DNA of 64,000 nt from Hygrocybe punicea (taxonomy: Eukaryota; Basidiomycota; Agaricomycetes; Agaricales; Hygrophoraceae), in NCBI GenBank assembly GCA_963556145.1, contig OY744465.1:1488001-1552000 (forward strand), in the 5' to 3' direction. Shown here piece after piece: positions 34,387-45,033 of the stretch. Under the pieces are notes generated by a model. That model saw only the letters and a program-made list of their open reading frames with translations. It was not told where the DNA came from and ran no database searches. A program made the translations under genes and the position numbers. Each line of letters opens with the position of its first letter. The stretch's first letter is position 1.

Positions 34387-35222
34387 AACCGAGACACTTG
34401 TCGAACACTTTGTTGAACACTGTTGAACGGTTTTTCGGCCTGTTCAACAGGTGTTGAACAAGTGTATCATTAATAATACAATGTGCATTGTAAATCTAGC
34501 TACACCTTATATAATGTACGTAACTTTATTTATGCAAATGTAATGCTTCAGATGAAGCCTGGAACACTTGTCGAACAGCTTGTCGAACACTGTTCGGCCT
34601 GTTCGACAAGTGTTCGACAAGTCCATCATTAATAAACTCAATGTGCATTGTAAATATATCTACACCTCATATGATGTATATAAAGTACGTACCATTATTT
34701 ATGTCATTGTAATGCTTCAAATTAAAGCTTGGACACTTGTAGAGTGGCTTGTCGAACACTGTTCGGCCTGTTCGACAAGTGTTCAACTAGTCCATCATTA
34801 ATAAACTCAATGTGCATTGTAAATATATCTACACCTCATATAATGTATATACAGTATGTACCATTATTTATGTCATTGTAATGCTTCAGATTGAAGCTTG
34901 GCCACTTGTTGAACACCTGGTTGAACACTGTTCGGCCTGTTCGTCAAGTGTTCGACGTGTCCATCATTAATAAATTCAATGTGCATTTTAAATCTAGCTA
35001 CACCTCATATAATGTACATACCTTTATTTATGCAATGGTAACGCTTCAGATTGAAGCTTGAACACTTGTTGAACACCTTGTTGAACACTGTTCACCATAT
35101 CTGACCAGTGTCCGATGTTCCTCCTGTAAATAATTCTAATACATATTGCACAATATATGTATTTGTAGACACATTTGATGTATGGTTGTCAATTACACTG
35201 GCAGTTCCTCAGAATACAGCTG
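34387..35222. repeat. Tandem array, about 160-170 bp per unit, with GTTCGACAAG palindromes
   Basis: Five units begin near 34392, 34562, 34731, 34900 and 35060. Each has the palindrome (ACACTTGTCGAAC...GTTCGACAAGTGT around TTCGGCC) followed by a conserved AT-rich spacer containing ATCATTAATAAACTCAATG and AATGCTTCAGATTGAAGCTT. The palindrome core is the same as in the 27150-27625 array, although the spacers differ. The last unit is degenerate. Confidence 0.85.
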
Positions 35223-35329
35223 GGACACTGGTTGAACCCGTCACAGAGCAATGTTCAGCGCCTTCCACTCATGTTAATTTGTAGTATTACTTATTCCCAA
35301 TTTGGAGCCTGTGATCCGGCTGCCTTATT

Positions 35330-35515
35330 GTACTTTCTGATTGGGACAATAACTTCTCACAGTCAGCTCCGCCCAGTCACACGGTTTCATAATTATTCCC
35401 AGGGCTTCAAAATTGTTCCCACAGTTTCAAAAAATTGTTCCCACGGCTTGGCAAATTAGAGTGTGACCCTGAGTTTGAGAATCCACTGTATAGAACGATT
35501 CCCTTATAGGGACTC
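35330..35515 (-). other. Helitron 5' terminal region
   Basis: On the minus strand the sequence starts gagTCCCTATAAGGGAATC and continues with repeated GTGGGAACAATT words. About 200 bp match 60734-60930 in opposite orientation, and outside that the two flanks are unrelated, so the shared edge marks an element end. TCCC-TATAA-GGGA is a small palindrome right at the tip. Confidence 0.72.
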
Positions 35516-36060
35516 GTAACAATTCCGTGCAATTCCTCGGTCCACGAGTGGCTCAGCAGTATTCGTGATGTGTCCTGTGAGCTCAAAAGACAATTCCATG
35601 CAAATTCCAATCAATTCCAATCAATTCCGTGCAATTCCTCGGTCCACGAGTGGCTCAGCAGTATTTGTGTCGACTGCAGTGAGCTCAGAAGACAGATCGA
35701 GGAATTGCATGGAATTGATTGGAATTGACTGGAATTTGCACGGAATTGTCTTTTGAGCTCACAGGACACATCACAAACACTGCTGAGCCACTCGTGGGCC
35801 AAGGAATTGCATGGAATTGTTTGGAATTGGTTGGAATTTGCACGGAATTGTCTTTTGAGCTCACAGGACACATCACAAACACTGCTGAGCCACTCGTGGG
35901 CCGAGGAATTGCATGGAATTGTTTGGAATTGGTTGGAATTTGCACAGAATTGTCCTTTGAGCTTACACGACTCATCACGAATACTGCTCAGCCACTCGAG
36001 GACCGAGGAATTCCATGGAATTGTTTGGAATGGATTCCCAATTCCCCGCATCTGGATTCC
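35516..36060. repeat. 102-bp tandem repeat with inverted leading copies
   Basis: GGAATTGCATGGAATTG recurs at 35701, 35803, 35905 and (slightly changed) 36007, giving an exact 102-bp period. Each unit also holds GAGCTCACAGGACACATCAC and CTGCTGAGCCACTCGTGG. Two copies upstream (about 35520-35700) are in reverse orientation, so the block is itself a large inverted structure. ORFs of 160-190 residues on both strands here are products of the repeat, not genes. Confidence 0.88.
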
Positions 36061-36408
36061 CAATCTGCTGAATCTGGATTCCCAATTTCCTGCATTTGGA
36101 TTCCCATTCTTGGAATTTGCATTAATATGCACATTTTCAGGATTTCAATTCTCATCATTGTTGACTTCCAAATCCCTAGTCTCCCACAATTTCAGAATTC
36201 TACTTTCCAAACTTCTCAAACTCTTGGAATCACAATTCTCAGAATCCCAAAGCCTGCACTTTGAAATGCCCATTCCTAGCATTCACAGTATTGGAATTCC
36301 AATTCTCAGAATTCCCAGAACTTCAGAATCCTAATTCCCAGCCCCATATTTCCCTGGGTTTTAGCATTAAATAACTGTCCAATACCATTTTGCAAAGTAT
36401 CTGAACAG
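36061..36408. repeat. Low-complexity GGATTCCCAATT-type sequence
   Basis: Short words such as GGATTCCCAAT, GGAATTCC and TTCTCAGAATTCC recur irregularly. With the 102-bp array it forms the unique centre of the arm-bearing element. Confidence 0.6.
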
Positions 36409-36959
36409 TATTGAAGCAGTACTATACTATTTTTCAAAGTTCTTTAAGGATATTGAAACAGTATCTTAGATGCATTGAAAGAGTACCTTAAAAGTATTGA
36501 AATAGTATCTTAAAAGTATTGACACAGTATCTTAAATGTATTGAAACAGTATCTTAAAAGTATTGACAAAGTATCTTAAATCCAAAATATGGCAACAGTA
36601 CTATATTATTTCATCCTGTATCTTGATAGGATTCAAAAGGTATCCTAATAGTAAAAGTGCCCCAACTTCCTTACTGGTTTAATACTTTGATTCATCTTAG
36701 GCTGCAAGTATTCTATCCAAACTATACAGCACTTTGCTGTAAATACAGTAAAAGTAGTGAAACAAAAGGCTTGATGTTATTGAAAAGGTATAAGTCTCAT
36801 TTTCCTTCATACTTTCAGATGAATTTGAGCACAAGTATTGTAGTTTATATCTGAATACTGTTACAATACCATGCTGAAAGTTCTGGTAATGATATTTAGT
36901 ATACTTGTCAAGTACTTTCAAGATACTGTGTGACATGGTATGCTACTGTGCACCCTGTG
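36409..36959 (-). repeat. Right 551-bp inverted arm
   Basis: This is the reverse complement of the left arm with few differences. The match stops at 36409, the position corresponding exactly to the Helitron 3' terminus in the left arm. Confidence 0.9.
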
Positions 36960-39092
36960 CTCTCACAATTTGGTTTCAACTTTTTCTTGTTGTTTCTGAT
37001 CGACCTCTTGCATGAGATTGAGCTTGGGGTGTGGAAGATGTTGTTTATCCATCTTCTTTGAATACTAGAGGCCACTGGTGAACACTTAATCCATGAACTA
37101 GATTGACGGTGACTTTTTATTATCTTTCTTGTTTTGTATGTCTTACACATCTCTGCAGCTTTCAATTAATTCCAACTTTTGGCAGAGATACGATCAGACG
37201 ATTCACATCCTTGGTGATAGCGTGCTGACTTCTATTGGTATTTCATAGTGTGCTATCCCCATTTTTGATGGTTTATTACCGGAACCCCACCATAAGAATA
37301 TCCTCCAACTTCTCTTTACCTTCGCTCACTGGCATGGTCTTGCCAAATTACAAATGCACACTGACACCACACTTGCCATCCTTGATAACGAAACAACCAC
37401 TCTTGGTGAACAGCTTTGCCATTTTCAGTCCGTAACCTGCTCCACTTATTCAACAAGTGAATTAAAATGTGAAATGGCTGCAAGAAAGTGGTGTGAGAGC
37501 AGGCAACAATCAAAAGTTGGCTCATCATTGAACATTCAAGAGAAAAATCAATGCTGGCGAAAAACATTCAATCTAAACACTTACAAGGCTCACTTGTTCA
37601 GAGATTATGTGGCAACAATCAAGAGATACGGTACTACTGATTCATACACTACTGAAATTGTGTGTTTCTACATTTTCTAGATCATGCATATTGACCTGTT
37701 ACATTGTCACAGGGTGAACGTGAACATCGAAATCCCAAAGCTCGATTCTGCAGGATGAGTAAAAAGAAATTTACCAGACAATTAGCTCAAATCGAATGCC
37801 AGCAAGCCCGCATCAGAGCCATATGCCAAAAGCTCTCACATAATGCATCTCTTGGTGCAGAACTGGTGTTGAACAGCCCTGATGCTCACCACCATATTGG
37901 AGTCGCTGAGAATCACCCAATACACATTGGTTCATTCTTGCAAAGTCATACCAAAGATCCGGCAGTGAAGGTAAAATTTCACATTATTTTACAAAACACT
38001 AAGCGAATCACTTCACAACAGAACTTTTGGTTGAAGCTCAAGAAACACCTACTACCTTGCATAAAAAATGTTCTGGATACTGAAAGGCAAGCTAGAAATG
38101 ACCTAACATCGTCGAACCACTCCCAGCCGATTCTGGCACTTGACGACGTGGCAGAAGTTAATGGTATACACTTCAAATGTGATCAGATGTACCAGCACCA
38201 TATTTAAACTTTACCACATATGATGTACGGCGTGGTCAGGATATGATTAACCCATGAACAGATCACCACAACATTATGCTCCTTGCTTCCCAAGATGCAA
38301 CTACACCAAATCACGAGTATATCTATGCATGTGTTCTTGGCATATTTCATGTCAACATTGTCTACAGTAGACTAGGCATGTTGGATTATCATGCTCGACA
38401 GATGGAATTCCTGTGGGTGTGCTATTATCAGAATTTGGATGATGACTCGGAGCTGGTCAATATAGGTTGGGCCAACGCTCAGCTGAATCGGTTGGTATTT
38501 CCACCCATGAGTGAAGAAGATTCATTCAGTTTCATCGATCCAGTGCATGTACTATGCAGCTGTCATCTGGTTCCGAAATTTACAGCTGGGATGCAGCATC
38601 CAGATGGGCATGGCATTTTGGAGTGTGCCCAAGATGTAAATGATTGGCATCAGTATTACATTCTTCTGTGAGTAGTCAATTCGAGTGATTTTTCATCTGC
38701 TGTATGATGCAATTTGCAGCTTTGTTGATAGAGATATGCTTATGCACTTCCATTGGGGCCTTGCAGTGGGACACATGTATACCCACATGACAGAGCCCAC
38801 TCTGGCTCAACACAACGACACGCCTCCATCCCCTGTTCTTGCTGATTGCGGTGATAGTGCCATTGATGCAGAAGATATCAATTATCTCAATATCCCCAAT
38901 GGTGACTCTGCCTCTGATGAGGACAAGGGAGATGACAAGGAGGAAGAGGAGGAGGAGGAGGAGAATAGCAAGGGCTCAGATGTGGATTGGGACAAGGATG
39001 AAGAAGCTGAAGATGAGGACTACAGTGACAGGGAACTCCTTGCGATGGCAGAAATGTATGGCGACACACAAGATTTGGATATGTATGAGTAG
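36960..39092 (+). pseudogene. Plavaka-type transposase, C-terminal third
   Basis: The coding sequence resumes after the 21.4-kb insertion: FLLFLIDLLHEIELGVWKML (36985-37045), then CAIPIFDGLLPEPHHKNIL and LAKLQMHTDTTLAILDNETT (about 37250-37400) and YGTTDSYTTEI. An intron (about 37663-37711) precedes GEREHR, FTRQLAQIECQQARI and GVAENHPIHIGSF. The C-terminus has YIYACVLGIFHVNIVY (about 38310), FSFIDPVHVLCSCHLVPKF, FVDRDMLMHFHWGLAVGH (about 38710-38770) and an acidic tail ending at 39092. The order and motifs match the Plavaka group. Stops and shifts make it non-functional. Confidence 0.8.
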
Positions 39093-39094
39093 CG

Positions 39095-40050
39095 ATCTAC
39101 TCTCAATGCGCCTCCCACGCGATCGCATTTGTCCACCTGTATGTCGACAAAAGAGTGTGCCCAATTTACTCTATTTGATCTGCAGGTTCCCAATCGGTTA
39201 AACTATGTGCTGTGGATTCAAGACATCATTCATATAACTAGCCAGGATGGAGTGCACATCAGAGGGATTGACATGTATGCCCAGCTGACTTTTTTTACTG
39301 TTTGTTCTCCATCTCACGTATACTGATGAGAGGAACCGGAGCATCTGCCATATATCCACTTTTGGCCTGCAAGATGGAGCCAGGCTGGACTTTTGCTGCC
39401 ATGGGTACTCCATTCTTTCATGCATCTACATGTGCCTAACAACTGCTTCTGTCCAGATACCGATGAGGCTTCAATTCAAAATGCTCAAATGAATATCAAG
39501 TTCAATAATCTTCACAACTGAGTCACGATTATGGTGGCAATGTCAGGTGGGCCCATTTTGCTACCACTATCCTTAGATTCAAGTTCCATGTTTGTGCGGG
39601 CAACTCATCAATTTTGCATTGTTCTTACACACACACACACTCTCTCTCTAACTAGATTTGATTTTATGATGTGCAATCCTCCATTTTATAGCAGTGTGGA
39701 GGATGTGGCAAAATCGGCAGAAGCAAAAGAATTGGGGCCGAGTGCAGTGCAGATCACAATTTCTGTGATATTTCCTTTGTACCTTCTTGATCAGATTTGT
39801 ACGGGAGCTGGTGTGGAGATGATCATTCCAGGTGGTGAAAGCAATTTTGTGTGTCAGATGGGTCACGAGAGTCTCAGTCATGGAACAAGATGCCAGTACG
39901 ACTTTGATATCTCAATTTAATGGGAAACTGACTTTGTGCCCTTGCCATTGGGGTAGATGGACACATCCATGATTGGAAAAATGTTGTCCCTGTATGATGT
40001 TGTAGCCCTTTTGCACCAACACTTAGTGCGTTGTTTCCATCTTGGTTCTG
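39095..40050 (+). pseudogene. METTL16-like RNA m6A methyltransferase relic
   Basis: Small exons joined by GT-AG introns give the ordered motifs of METTL16/RlmF-type enzymes: RLPRDRICPP | VPNRLNYVLWIQDI (39186 on), RGID-IGTGASAIYPLLAC (SAM-binding loop), TFAAMDTDEASIQNAQMNI, FDFMMCNPPFYSSVEDVAKS (NPPF active-site motif, about 39655-39700), ICTGAGVEMIIPGGE and SMIGKMLSLYDVVALL (about 39970). METTL16 methylates adenosine in U6 snRNA and some mRNAs. A TGA at 39519-39521 falls where the family usually has Arg, and later frames are shifted. The N-terminus is missing; recognisable homology begins three bases after the Plavaka stop. Confidence 0.72.
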
Positions 40051-40639
40051 TTGTCAAGGAGTGCTAATATTCCCTCAAGTGAAAATTATGCCATTTCCAG
40101 TTTGACTGGATTCGAGGCTGGAACAGGGCCATGTATGAAAGCTTTTGCAGCTATATCAATCGAAAAGTGGCATCTGGACTCACACATGGAAGGATCTGAA
40201 GTGCAATCTAATGGCAAAAATTTGCCTAACTGTTGGTTCTTGCTGAGTAGGACACCAGGTGGAGAAGCAGATGTCTGCAATGGCACGAGTCCAGTGTGTT
40301 TGGGGCATCCATGCTTGACGTATGCCTCCATTGGCAAGAAAAGCGAAACCTTTATTAATGTGACACTGTGGTTGCTCTTTCCGACATACCAAAGCTAAAA
40401 TGTCTTATTGTATACATAGCTGCAATGTTCCTTCAGAAAAAGTCGACCATGTGGGGATTACCAATGTTGGATATCATATACAGTGTAAGCCTCCAGCCTA
40501 TCTTATCCCCAGACCACTCAGTCTCCATGCCATCACCCTCCTAAAACAGTAGACCCAGTCGTTTTGGTTAACCCAATCGCAGATATAGTTGCAAAAGGTA
40601 GGTACACATAGCCCAGTTGCTTGCTGGGGGGGTAGGTTA
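40051..40639. other. Non-coding stretch
   Basis: A 118-residue ORF at 40042-40398 may include decayed remains of the methyltransferase C-terminus, but I see no clear motif. Confidence 0.35.
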
Positions 40640-41640
40640 ACCCAAAAGACAGCTCTTGCTGGGGAAATGTGGGGTGGTAGGTTGACCCAGGTACAGCTCT
40701 TGCTGGTCAAGGGTGGCTGGGTGGGTCAACCCAGTGTCAGCTCTGCTATGGGGTAGGTTAACCCAGGACAGCTATTCTGGATTGGTTGGGTTGACCCAGG
40801 TCCAGTTGTTCAAGCAATGTGGGTTGACCTGGCTGCAGCAATTGCTGCAGCACTGGGTTGACCATGGACCAGCTCTTGCTGCAGGCTTGGGTTGACCTGG
40901 GTCCAGCTGTTGCTGCAGCACTGAGTTGACCCAGGCCCAGCACTTCCTGCAGGGTAGGGTGGCTGGGGTCCAGGTATTGCTGCAGCACTGGGTTGACCAG
41001 GTTTCAGCTATTGCTGCAGCACTGGGTTGACCAGGGTTCAGCTATTGCTTCCACACTGGGTTGACCAGGGTCCAGCTGTTGCTGCAGCACTGGGTCGACC
41101 CAGGTCCAGATATTGCTGCAACACCGGGTTGACCTGGGTCCAGCGCTTGCTGTGGGGCTTGGGTTGACTGGGGTCCAGCTATTGCTGCAGGCTTGGGTTG
41201 ACCTGGGTCCAGCGCTTGCTGCAGGGCTTGGGTTGACCGGGGTCCAGCTATTGCTGTAGTTGGGTTGACCAGGATCCAGCTCTTGCTGCAGCACTGGGTT
41301 GACCCAGGTCTAGATATTGCTGCAGCACCGGGTTGACCTGGATCGAGCACTTGCTGTGGGGCTTGGGTTGAATCGGGTCCAGCCATTGCTGCAGCACTTG
41401 CTTTACTCAGGTCCAGCACTTGCTGTAGGGTAGGTTGACTGGCGTCCGGCCTGTCCTCTAGCATTGCATTGATTGCAGACCCACCGATGTAGCAGGATTG
41501 GGTACATGAGGGTCTGGCTATTGCTCCAATATTGCGTTGACATGGCCCTGCTCTTGCTGCAGAATTCGGTTGACCCTGGCCCAGCTCCCACTGCAGCATT
41601 GACTTGACCAGGGTCCAGCTTTTGCTGCAATGTGGGCCCA
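40640..41640. repeat. Minisatellite, about 34-36 bp per unit
   Basis: Roughly 25 imperfect units of the form GGGTTGACCAGGGTCCAGC followed by TATTGCTGCAGCACT. Period is 34 bp in the best region (about 40980-41100) and 34-36 elsewhere. It is open in several frames because the unit has few stops, which creates Gln/Pro/Ser/Ala-rich ORFs on the minus strand; I regard these as spurious. Confidence 0.9.
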
Positions 41641-42079
41641 TGTCAGTGCAATGGATTGCACCACATCTCACTCTGCCTGCATGTATTTAATGTTGACAGC
41701 ATTGACAGAGCTCACAGCAGCTCAAGCCAATATTTATTCAGAAACTGCCATATATATAAAATAATCAAAATATTTCAATCTGTACTGAACATAAATGTAC
41801 CATGTAATATAATTTGAATGCAATTATTAAAAGCTCAGGGAATAGCAAAATTACACAATTATTATTTTGACAATGCACAATATCTTACCTTTACTATCAG
41901 CTATCAGCCATTACAGGAGTTACTTATCCCTAATGACAATCTATGGCAAAACCAGAAATTACCCCATTTAGAATATTGTGCTTTTCTATTTAATATTGCT
42001 CAATTCTCTATTGGAATATATATAACCTCACTATTACTTAAAATACACACATACATTTAATGATTATTCAAATACATAA
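41641..42079. other. AT-rich non-coding stretch
   Basis: No domain-bearing ORF and no repeat seen. Confidence 0.4.
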
Positions 42080-42290
42080 TTAAACAGTAAAGGGCAGGAG
42101 GCAGGTGGGTGGGTGTGGAGTGGGAGGAAGGTGGGAGTGGGAGTGGAGGAAGGTGGGAGTGAGAGAAGAGTAAGGAGGGAGGAGAGGAGGGAAGGGCAGG
42201 AGGGAGAGGGAGAGGGAGAGGGAGAGGGAGAGGGAGAGGGAGAGGGAGAGGAGAGGGAGAGGGAGAGGGAGGAAGAGTGGGAGTAGGGGT
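42080..42290 (+). repeat. GA-rich simple repeat, (GGAGAG)n
   Basis: A purine-rich tract; from about 42202 to 42270 it is an almost pure GGAGAG hexamer array. Confidence 0.9.
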
Positions 42291-42299
42291 GGGATGTAC

Positions 42300-42745
42300 A
42301 TACCTCTCTCGTTCACATCATCCTCATCCTCATCGTCTGTGTTTCTGCCGTCCTCGTCCTCATTGTCTGCATCTCTGCTGTTGTCGTTGTCGTTGTCTTC
42401 ATCTTCGTCTCCGCCGTCCTCTTCCTTGTCGTCTTCATCTGCGTCTCAGCCGTCCTCATCCCCATCGTCCCTGTCCCTGTCGTTCCTGTTCCCAGTCGTT
42501 CTCATCGTCGTCGTCATCGTCATCGTTGTCGTCATCATCCGCGGCTCTGTACCTGTCATCCTCCTCATCATCCCCTGGATGGTTGTCGTCATCCTGGACG
42601 GTTGTCATCATCCTCCCGATGGTCGTCGTCGTCCCCATCGTCCTGTCATCCAATCGCTATCCTTCTCCATCCCGTCGTTGTCCCCTGGCTGGCTGTCTCT
42701 GCCCTCGTCATCTTTGTCATCGTTGTTGCCTGCCATCTGTTGTTT
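42300..42745 (+). repeat. Imperfect (TCNTCN) simple repeat
   Basis: Degenerate TCATCC/TCGTCG triplet-based repeat. It creates Ser-rich ORFs on plus and Asp-rich ORFs on minus, which I regard as spurious. Confidence 0.75.
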
Positions 42746-42810
42746 CAGCCCTCGAGTTGGGCGTTGACATGACGTGTATGTGTTGTGGGGCATTCCCGGC
42801 GTGGCAGTGA

Positions 42811-43517
42811 GAAATTTCTACATAAAAATAACAATATTAGTTAGCATAGTAATAGATAGTAAGTTTTGAGACTTGTAATTACCTTCTACTTGATGTTGTT
42901 GCTGTCGCCGTTCTCGTGGACGCATTGTGGAGTATGTGATGATTTGAACCCACGCCAGAGGTTGCCGATTGCCCAAACGGGCGTGAGTTGCCTTCTATAT
43001 AACCAAGATCTTACCTTTCTCAGTGTAATTGCATGGAGCACAACAACTGTGTAACACATTTAAGACCATGTAGGGATAGAATTAGCCTCTAACTACATCC
43101 TCCCCAAATTTTGTATTTTATTATGGCCTATATAGAGAGATATCCATGATTCATTAATACCAGCCTGCCAATGTCACACCCTTAAGGTGCAACATTACCA
43201 ATATTGCTCTGAAAAATATGAGAATAATCGTGAAACTACTATGTAAAGTATCTATTGTATTGATAATCAGTGCCTGGCACTTGGTGGTCCCAGACATCTG
43301 TTGTAGCCAAGAAACGACAGGTTCAAAGTAAAGCAGCTAGTTTGGATTTTGACTTCGGTTGAGGTGTGGCCCAGCCACAATGCATAATTCTGTGCATTTG
43401 CTGGCTGCAACATAGGTCCTGGTCCACCAACAATCAGGCACTTATTTGTACCACAATGAGTACTTATTCAAGTACTCCTTAGATTAATTCCAGACTTTTA
43501 AGACAAAGTTAGATCAT
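42811..43517. other. Non-coding flank left of the mariner-type element
   Basis: No gene recognised. A tRNA-like patch near 42930-43010 is discussed under rejected items. Confidence 0.4.
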
Positions 43518-43519
43518 TA

Positions 43520-45033
43520 CAGCTGATTACATAATACTTGTTGCTAACTCAAAGTCTGCCTATCTAGCGCGCCTCACAATGCGCGAGCTATAACTCGGTG
43601 AGTTCTCAACCAAATCGTTCAAAATTTGTTCTATAGTACTCAGCCAGATGGGGCCTAGGTCCCCGTCTAATAAAATTCGCAAAAAAACCGCTCAAAACTA
43701 TTCGTCATTCCGGGCGCTGGACGACCATTGGTAAGCTGTAGCTTGGGATCCACTCACACAATGCTAATTTCGAAGCTTTCTATAGTTTATACGTGCATTA
43801 GCTGAGGGCAGGAATGCATCCGATCGTCCCAAAACGCTTTCAAATCACATCAAAATTTCGTCACCCCGATTGGCGTGTGGGCGCCGTCACTCGCGATCAA
43901 GGTGCCCAATGCCCATACGGACATCTTCCCTGGCGCGTACGCGACCTAGTGGATGGCGCGGGGCATGGAGAAGGCGGGCGGGCAGTCTCGTTTCACTACA
44001 TCTGCATCGTGTGTACCATCACCTTTTTTTAGTCTTTTGCCTTCGTGAATTTGGCTCAAATCTTTTGCATATTCATACTACACACGTACCCTGTACTTTC
44101 TGAACCAATGGCATGCTGTTTCACTGTCCCAGTAGTAGTAGAGTAACTCCAAATTGAAAAAATGAAAAAAAATGGGAAAGTCCAGCATTGCAAAATAAAA
44201 GGTATACAAATGCGAGCATACAAAGATATAAATGCGAGTCCGACGCATCAACTACTACCCCACCCACTTCTGTTCCATCTTTCTCCCCATCGGTTCATCT
44301 GGCACGTCGCGATTCGTTCACGCGCAGTTCGCACTCGTTGTGCTATCGGGAACTTGGGCGTTTCGCCCCGAAATACGTTGCACGGAACGCTTAGCACAAG
44401 ATGAGCGCAGGATGAAAGGAAAAGAGCTTTACGCTTACAGATAAATGAGCCCGGACCCAACCCCACAGTCGCTTGCACCCACTGCAGATATGGCAGATAA
44501 AACAATGTTTCTTTTGAACATTGATGACGACAATTCTGTAGTGCAAGTCATTGATTTGGTCCCCTCCGACGTTAGATATATTTCCTCCAACTATCGAGAG
44601 TCATTCAAGTGTGTTGGGGTAGGACATTGAGTGAGTTGTATAATAGCACGGGAAAAAGTCACCAAATAAAATAAAGACATGACTGACTGGAAGACTACCA
44701 TCCCCAAACTGATTGTTGGCGAGGATAAGGTCCTCCTGGCCAGGATAAAGGTCCTCCTGGCCAGGATAAAGGTCCTCTTGGCCAGGATAAAGGTCCTCCT
44801 CATCCAGACTTTTTACCACCGCTGTATCATTGGTGTCCAAAAATTCTAATTTGAAGGCGACTAGCTTTCGAGCCAGATTTTCAACTGTCAGGCAGAAGAT
44901 GAGATGGTTGTTGGCTGAGCTCTGGATGTTGCAGTCACACAAAGCAATGCAGCTGTCCAACTGCTTTCCTGTGAAAATCAAATGCTGCTGGCCATTAATA
45001 TTACACAATGACCTAGGAAAGACAAATTTAAAC
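43520..45033 (+). repeat. Left 1514-bp inverted arm
   Basis: Reverse complement of 59122-60635. Starting from the outside it holds a region with CpG-rich words (GCGCGCCTCACAATGCGCGAG), and then the ubiquitin-like ORF reading outward on the minus strand. Confidence 0.92.

Larger units (their letters stand above)
16132..35515 (-). mobile_element. Cargo-carrying Helitron, about 19.4 kb
   Basis: The minus strand reads from a 5' end at about 35512-35515 (gagTCCCTATAAGGG) to a 3' end CTAG at 16135-16132, followed by T in the flank. The 3' end fits the Helitron rule (CTRR followed by T), and a short hairpin lies just before it. The 5' end is inferred from a second copy: the same sequence begins at 60734 with different flanks. 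The element encodes HUH-Y2 Rep, a PIF1 helicase and a C19-like domain at its 3' side, and carries four multi-exon genes in its 5' half. The 5' flank does not show the usual A before TC, so that boundary may be off by a few bases. Confidence 0.72.
15581..36959. mobile_element. 21.4-kb insertion with 551-bp inverted arms, containing a Helitron
   Basis: The left end CACAGGGTGCACAGTAGC and right end GCTACTGTGCACCCTGTG are exact inverted copies. The base triplet CTC lies on both sides (15578-15580 and 36960-36962). With the insert and one CTC removed, the interrupted Plavaka protein reads straight through from NAFSEQL into SQFGFNFFLLFL, so this is a clean transposition event. The arms run 15581-16131 and 36409-36959. 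Most of the insert is a Helitron that went in later; what is left of the original element is the arms plus about 0.9 kb at 35516-36408. A CACA end with a 3-bp duplication resembles CACTA-type non-autonomous elements, but its own transposase is not present. Confidence 0.85.

Noticed and set aside
35611..36334. ORFs of 170-190 residues on both strands
   Set aside because: Translations of the 102-bp repeat and GGAATTCC-like sequence in opposite directions; no known domain.
15581..36959. Reading the 551-bp arms as terminal repeats of the Helitron
   Set aside because: Helitrons lack long inverted repeats, the arms have their own 3-bp duplication, and the Helitron tip sits inside them.
41004..41671. 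Minus-strand ORFs rich in Gln/Pro/Ser/Ala
   Set aside because: Produced by the stop-poor minisatellite unit; present in several frames at once.
42277..42810. Ser/Arg-rich and Asp-rich ORFs of 150-180 residues
   Set aside because: They are translations of the TCNTCN simple repeat and have no independent support.
42930..43010. tRNA-like patch on the minus strand (GGGTTCAAATC B-box-like word and ATACTCC end)
   Set aside because: The 5' acceptor strand and D-arm do not pair, and no cloverleaf can be drawn; at most a decayed tRNA-derived piece.
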